Positions 61,335 through 64,000 of a stretch of DNA of 64,000 nt are shown here, in pieces. Positions within the stretch are counted from its first letter, which is position 1. Each line of letters starts with the position of its first letter. The stretch is taken from NCBI RefSeq assembly GCF_003666685.1, contig NZ_RCIZ01000002.1, positions 578,501 to 642,500 on the forward strand. The letters run 5' to 3'. The notes beneath the pieces were generated by a model. It was not told the origin of the DNA, did not search any database, and was given only the letters and a program-made list of their open reading frames with translations. The stretch comes from Mesorhizobium sp. YM1C-6-2. GTDB lineage: Bacteria > Pseudomonadota > Alphaproteobacteria > Rhizobiales > Rhizobiaceae. A program made the position numbers and the translations under genes.

Positions 61335-62411
61335 ATGGCGAAATGGAAGGTGGCGGGCATCAATTTCGATCACTTCCACATGGGCGACCTGCTCAGGGAA
61401 GCGTTCAACCATCCGGATGCCGAGATCGTCGGCATCTGCGACGCCGACCCGAAGCGGATGCAGGGTGCGATCGATAATTTCGGTATTCCTGCCGACCGCG
61501 TCTACACCGATCCGGAAAGATGCCTCGCGGAGACGAAGCCCGATCTCGTCATCCTCTGCCCGGCGACCGCCGAGCATGCCGTGTGGGTCGAGCGCGTCGC
61601 ACCGGCAGGCGTCAACATCCTGATGGAAAAGCCGTTCGCCGCCTCGATCGCCGACGCCGACCGCATGATCGCGGCCGTGCAGAAGACCGGCAAGCTGCTC
61701 GCCATCAACTGGCCGCTCGCCTGGTATCGCTCGCACAACACCACCAAGCGCCTGATCGACGAGGGCGTCATCGGTGACGTCATCGAGGTGCATTTCTACG
61801 ACGGCAACCGCGGCCCGCTCTACCATCTGGCCGACAAGGTCGAGGTCAGCGACGAGGAGGTGCAGGCCGGCAAGCCGAACTCCTGGTTCTACAAGAAGTC
61901 CGCCGGCGGCGGCAGCCTGCTCGACTATGTCGGATACGGCGTCACCCTCGGCTCCTGGTTCATGAACGGCGAGAAGCCCATCGAGGTCACCTGCATCATG
62001 GACGAGCCGCAGGGGCTGGAGGTCGACGAGCATTCCGTCACCGTCTGCCGCTACAGCAAAGGCCTCTCCAAATTCGAGACCCGCTGGGGCACCTTCACCG
62101 ATCCGTGGACGACGCAGCCGCAGCCGAAATGCGGCTTCGTCATCGTCGGCACCCACGGCACCATCGCCAGCTACGACTATGACGACCACGTCACCGTGCA
62201 GACGCGGGCGAAACGCGAGCAGCATGTCGTGCCCTGTGACACGCTTGCCGCGCCGCGCCGCGCGCCGGTCGAATACATGCTGCATCTGATCGCCACCGGC
62301 GAGCAGATCTCCGGCCCGCTGGACCCCAGGCTTTCTCGTATCGGCCAGCAGATCACCGACAGCGCCGTGCTTTCGGCGCGTGAGAAGCGCACCGTGGAGC
62401 TGCTGCCATGA
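61335..62411 (+). CDS. Gfo/Idh/MocA-family oxidoreductase (first of three)
   Basis: 358-residue NAD(P)-dependent sugar/inositol dehydrogenase-type protein. The N-terminal cofactor segment (KVAGINFDHFHMGDLL) lacks the consensus GxGxxG. The conserved Lys is in NILMEKPFAASIADADRMIA. C-terminal substrate-domain stretches are WFYKKSAGGGSLLDYVGYGV and DEHSVTVCRY. ATG 61335 follows GGAGGAATG. It overlaps the next gene by four bases. The altered nucleotide loop leaves cofactor use uncertain. Confidence 0.85.
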   Translation: MAKWKVAGINFDHFHMGDLLREAFNHPDAEIVGICDADPKRMQGAIDNFGIPADRVYTDPERCLAETKPDLVILCPATAEHAVWVERVAPAGVNILMEKPFAASIADADRMIAAVQKTGKLLAINWPLAWYRSHNTTKRLIDEGVIGDVIEVHFYDGNRGPLYHLADKVEVSDEEVQAGKPNSWFYKKSAGGGSLLDYVGYGVTLGSWFMNGEKPIEVTCIMDEPQGLEVDEHSVTVCRYSKGLSKFETRWGTFTDPWTTQPQPKCGFVIVGTHGTIASYDYDDHVTVQTRAKREQHVVPCDTLAAPRRAPVEYMLHLIATGEQISGPLDPRLSRIGQQITDSAVLSAREKRTVELLP

Positions 62412-63529
62412 GCAAGGACGATCTTCCCTCCGAAAGCGACTACGCACTGGTCGGCAAGACGCTGCCGGAAATCGCCGCACCGGAGCTGCCCTACAAGCCG
62501 CCGATGCCCAAGAGCTTTCGACCGAAGATCGCGCTGATCGGGGCAGGGGGCATATCTTTCGCCCATCTCGACGCCTACCGGCGGGCAGGGCTCGACGTCG
62601 CTGCGGTGATGTCGCGCACGCTGGCGCGCGCCACCACGCGCCGCGACGAATTCTATCCCGACGCGATTGCCACCGACGATTTCGAGAGCCTGCTCAGGCG
62701 CGACGACATCGAGGTGTTCGATATCACGCCGCATCCTCTGGAGCGGGTGCCGCTGGTCGAGGCCGCGCTCAAGGCCGGCAAGCACGTGCTGTCGCAAAAG
62801 CCCTTCGTCACCGACCTCGATACCGGCGAGCGGCTGGTCGAGCTTGCCGACCGCAACAATGTCAGGCTCGCGGTCAACCAGAACGGCCGCTGGGCGCCGC
62901 ATTTCGCCTATATCCGCGAGGCGGTGCGGGCCGGGGTGATCGGCGACGTCATCTCCTCGCACACGGCCGTCCACTGGGACCATAGCTGGATCGTCGGCAC
63001 GCCCTTCGAGAAGATCGACGACCTGATCTTCTTCGACTTCGCCGTGCACTGGTTCGACTTCCTGTCGAGCTTGATCGGCGCCAGGGGGACGAGCGTCTAC
63101 GCCACCCGCAACCGCGCCGCCGGCCAGCAGGCGAAGCCGCCGCTGCTGGCGCAGGCGTTGGTCGCCTTCGACGGCGGACAGGCCTCGCTGGTGTTCGACG
63201 CGGCGATCAAGCACGGGCCGCTCGACACGACCTTCGTCGGCGGCACTCTCGGCAGCCTCGCCAGCACCGGGCCCAACCTCGGCGAGCAGTCGGTGACGCT
63301 GACGACGGAGGCGGGCATCGCGCGGCCGAAGCTCGAAGGCGCCTGGTTCAACGACGGCTTTGCCGGCACGATGGGCGAGCTTCTGGTCGCGGTCGAGCAG
63401 AAGCGCGAGCCGCTCAACGGCGCGCGCGGCAATCTCGACAGCCTGGCGCTCGTCTTCGCCGCCATCCAGTCGGCGCACACCGGCCAGGCGGTGAAACCCG
63501 GCACGGTGCGCAAGGTGCCTGGCATCTGA
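62408..63529 (+). CDS. Gfo/Idh/MocA-family oxidoreductase (second of three)
   Basis: 373-residue protein with an N-terminal extension of about 38 residues before KIALIGAGGISFAHLDAYRR. The cofactor loop GAGGIS is present and the catalytic Lys is in HVLSQKPFVTDLDTGERLVE (QKP instead of EKP). C-terminal domain: HWDHSWIVGTPFEKIDDLIF and HWFDFLSSLIGARG. Translationally coupled to the previous gene. Probably acts with it on an inositol- or sugar-derived substrate. Confidence 0.88.
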   Translation: MSKDDLPSESDYALVGKTLPEIAAPELPYKPPMPKSFRPKIALIGAGGISFAHLDAYRRAGLDVAAVMSRTLARATTRRDEFYPDAIATDDFESLLRRDDIEVFDITPHPLERVPLVEAALKAGKHVLSQKPFVTDLDTGERLVELADRNNVRLAVNQNGRWAPHFAYIREAVRAGVIGDVISSHTAVHWDHSWIVGTPFEKIDDLIFFDFAVHWFDFLSSLIGARGTSVYATRNRAAGQQAKPPLLAQALVAFDGGQASLVFDAAIKHGPLDTTFVGGTLGSLASTGPNLGEQSVTLTTEAGIARPKLEGAWFNDGFAGTMGELLVAVEQKREPLNGARGNLDSLALVFAAIQSAHTGQAVKPGTVRKVPGI

Positions 63530-63560
63530 GGGTCCCGCGGCGCGGCTTCCATAGATATTT

Positions 63561-63607
63561 GGAACGAAATTTTCATTTCTTGACTATTGGAAATCTGGTG
63601 CGATAGT
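63561..63607 (+). promoter_or_regulatory. Promoter with IolR-like palindromes before the third Gfo/Idh gene
   Basis: GGAA-N6-TTTC (63561-63574) is one change from the GGAA-N6-TTCC motif described for rhizobial IolR. GAAAT-TTTC-ATTTC (63566-63579) is a perfect overlapping palindrome. TTGACT (63580-63585) followed 16 bp later by GATAGT (63602-63607) is a plausible sigma-70 promoter. Downstream is the third Gfo/Idh gene. Confidence 0.45.
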
Positions 63608-63687
63608 CGGGAACGGTGGAGGTTTGGGAGGTTTTCGGGCGGCGCGGCTTCAGCCGGGCAGTCCCACCCCTGAAATGAAGGACTGAG

Positions 63688-64000
63688 ATGGTTTACGCTA
63701 CCGGCGACAAGATCGGTCCCAGCCGCCTGCGCATCGGCATGGTGGGTGGTGGCCGCAACGCCTTCATCGGCGCCGTGCACCGCATGGCGCTGCGCCTCGA
63801 CGACCGCGCCGAGCTGGTCGCCGGTGCGCTCTCCTCCGATCCCGAAAACGCAAGGCTGTCCGGCGTCGATATCGGCATTGCCGAGGATCGCGCCTATTCC
63901 GACTATCGCAAGATGGCCGAGGAAGAGGGCAAGCGCGCCGACGGCATCGAGGCCGTCGTCATCGTGACGCCCAACCATCTGCATGCGCCGGTCGCCCGCG
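63688..64000 (+). CDS. Gfo/Idh/MocA-family oxidoreductase (third; cut by window edge)
   Basis: N-terminal 104 residues of a further Gfo/Idh protein, running past the window end. It has LRIGMVGGGRNAFIGAVHRM as the Rossmann GxGG loop and EAVVIVTPNHLHAPVAR, a family-typical strand. The IolG/MocA-type GGGxxxFIG pattern is found in proteins acting on inositols or other polyols. It has its own promoter 80 bp upstream. Confidence 0.85.
   Translation, partial: MVYATGDKIGPSRLRIGMVGGGRNAFIGAVHRMALRLDDRAELVAGALSSDPENARLSGVDIGIAEDRAYSDYRKMAEEEGKRADGIEAVVIVTPNHLHAPVAR

Overview
The window is GC-rich, densely packed alphaproteobacterial chromosome. FixNOQP/FixIS, NapEDABC, NirK/NirV/NnrS, MocD/MocE-like proteins and several solute-binding-protein ABC importers together suggest a member of the Hyphomicrobiales, probably Phyllobacteriaceae (Mesorhizobium/Aminobacter-like); this is inference. 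I saw no tRNA, rRNA, IS element, CRISPR array or integrase.

Layout. 1-7162: the edge-truncated D-amino-acid dehydrogenase gene dadA, an orphan cytochrome c oxidase subunit I gene with a Tim44-like gene, 5-formyl-THF cyclo-ligase, a LysR regulator, two small conserved genes and a cystathionine gamma-synthase-type enzyme. 7221-20558: a carbohydrate catabolic locus. A DeoR regulator and a LsrF/DeoC-type aldolase diverge from a binding protein, two permeases, two unequal ATPases, a 65-residue membrane protein, split DhaK/DhaL, an SDR, a fused DhaK-DhaL kinase, a triosephosphate-isomerase-like and an RpiB-like isomerase. The last four fit alcohol -> ketotetrose -> ketotetrose phosphate -> D-erythrose 4-phosphate.

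20599-39157: a low-oxygen and nitrogen-oxide respiration island: cbb3 oxidase fixNOQP with fixI and fixS but no fixG/fixH in the window, NsrR, truncated haemoglobin, a DUF1858 protein, an NnrR/Dnr-type regulator, pseudoazurin, periplasmic nitrate reductase napEDABC, and nirK-nirV-orf-nnrS. Candidate NnrR, NsrR and FNR operators lie between these genes. No nor or nos genes are present, so any NO reduction must be encoded elsewhere.

39338-53517: a mutarotase-like gene, pcm, a second fused dihydroxyacetone kinase, pcaF, a complete branched-chain-type ABC transporter, a cystathionine beta-synthase/gamma-lyase pair, and a Dke1-like cupin with an SDR.

53530-64000: a LacI-controlled locus. It encodes an RbsB/RbsC/RbsA-type importer, a D-2-hydroxyacid dehydrogenase, a membrane di-iron oxygenase (MocD-like), a Rieske ferredoxin (MocE-like), a divergent PanB-like protein and three Gfo/Idh/MocA oxidoreductases, the last cut by the window edge. 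It resembles rhizopine (moc) catabolism, but the PanB-like protein lacks the usual metal ligands. It is the best candidate in the window for an undescribed pathway.
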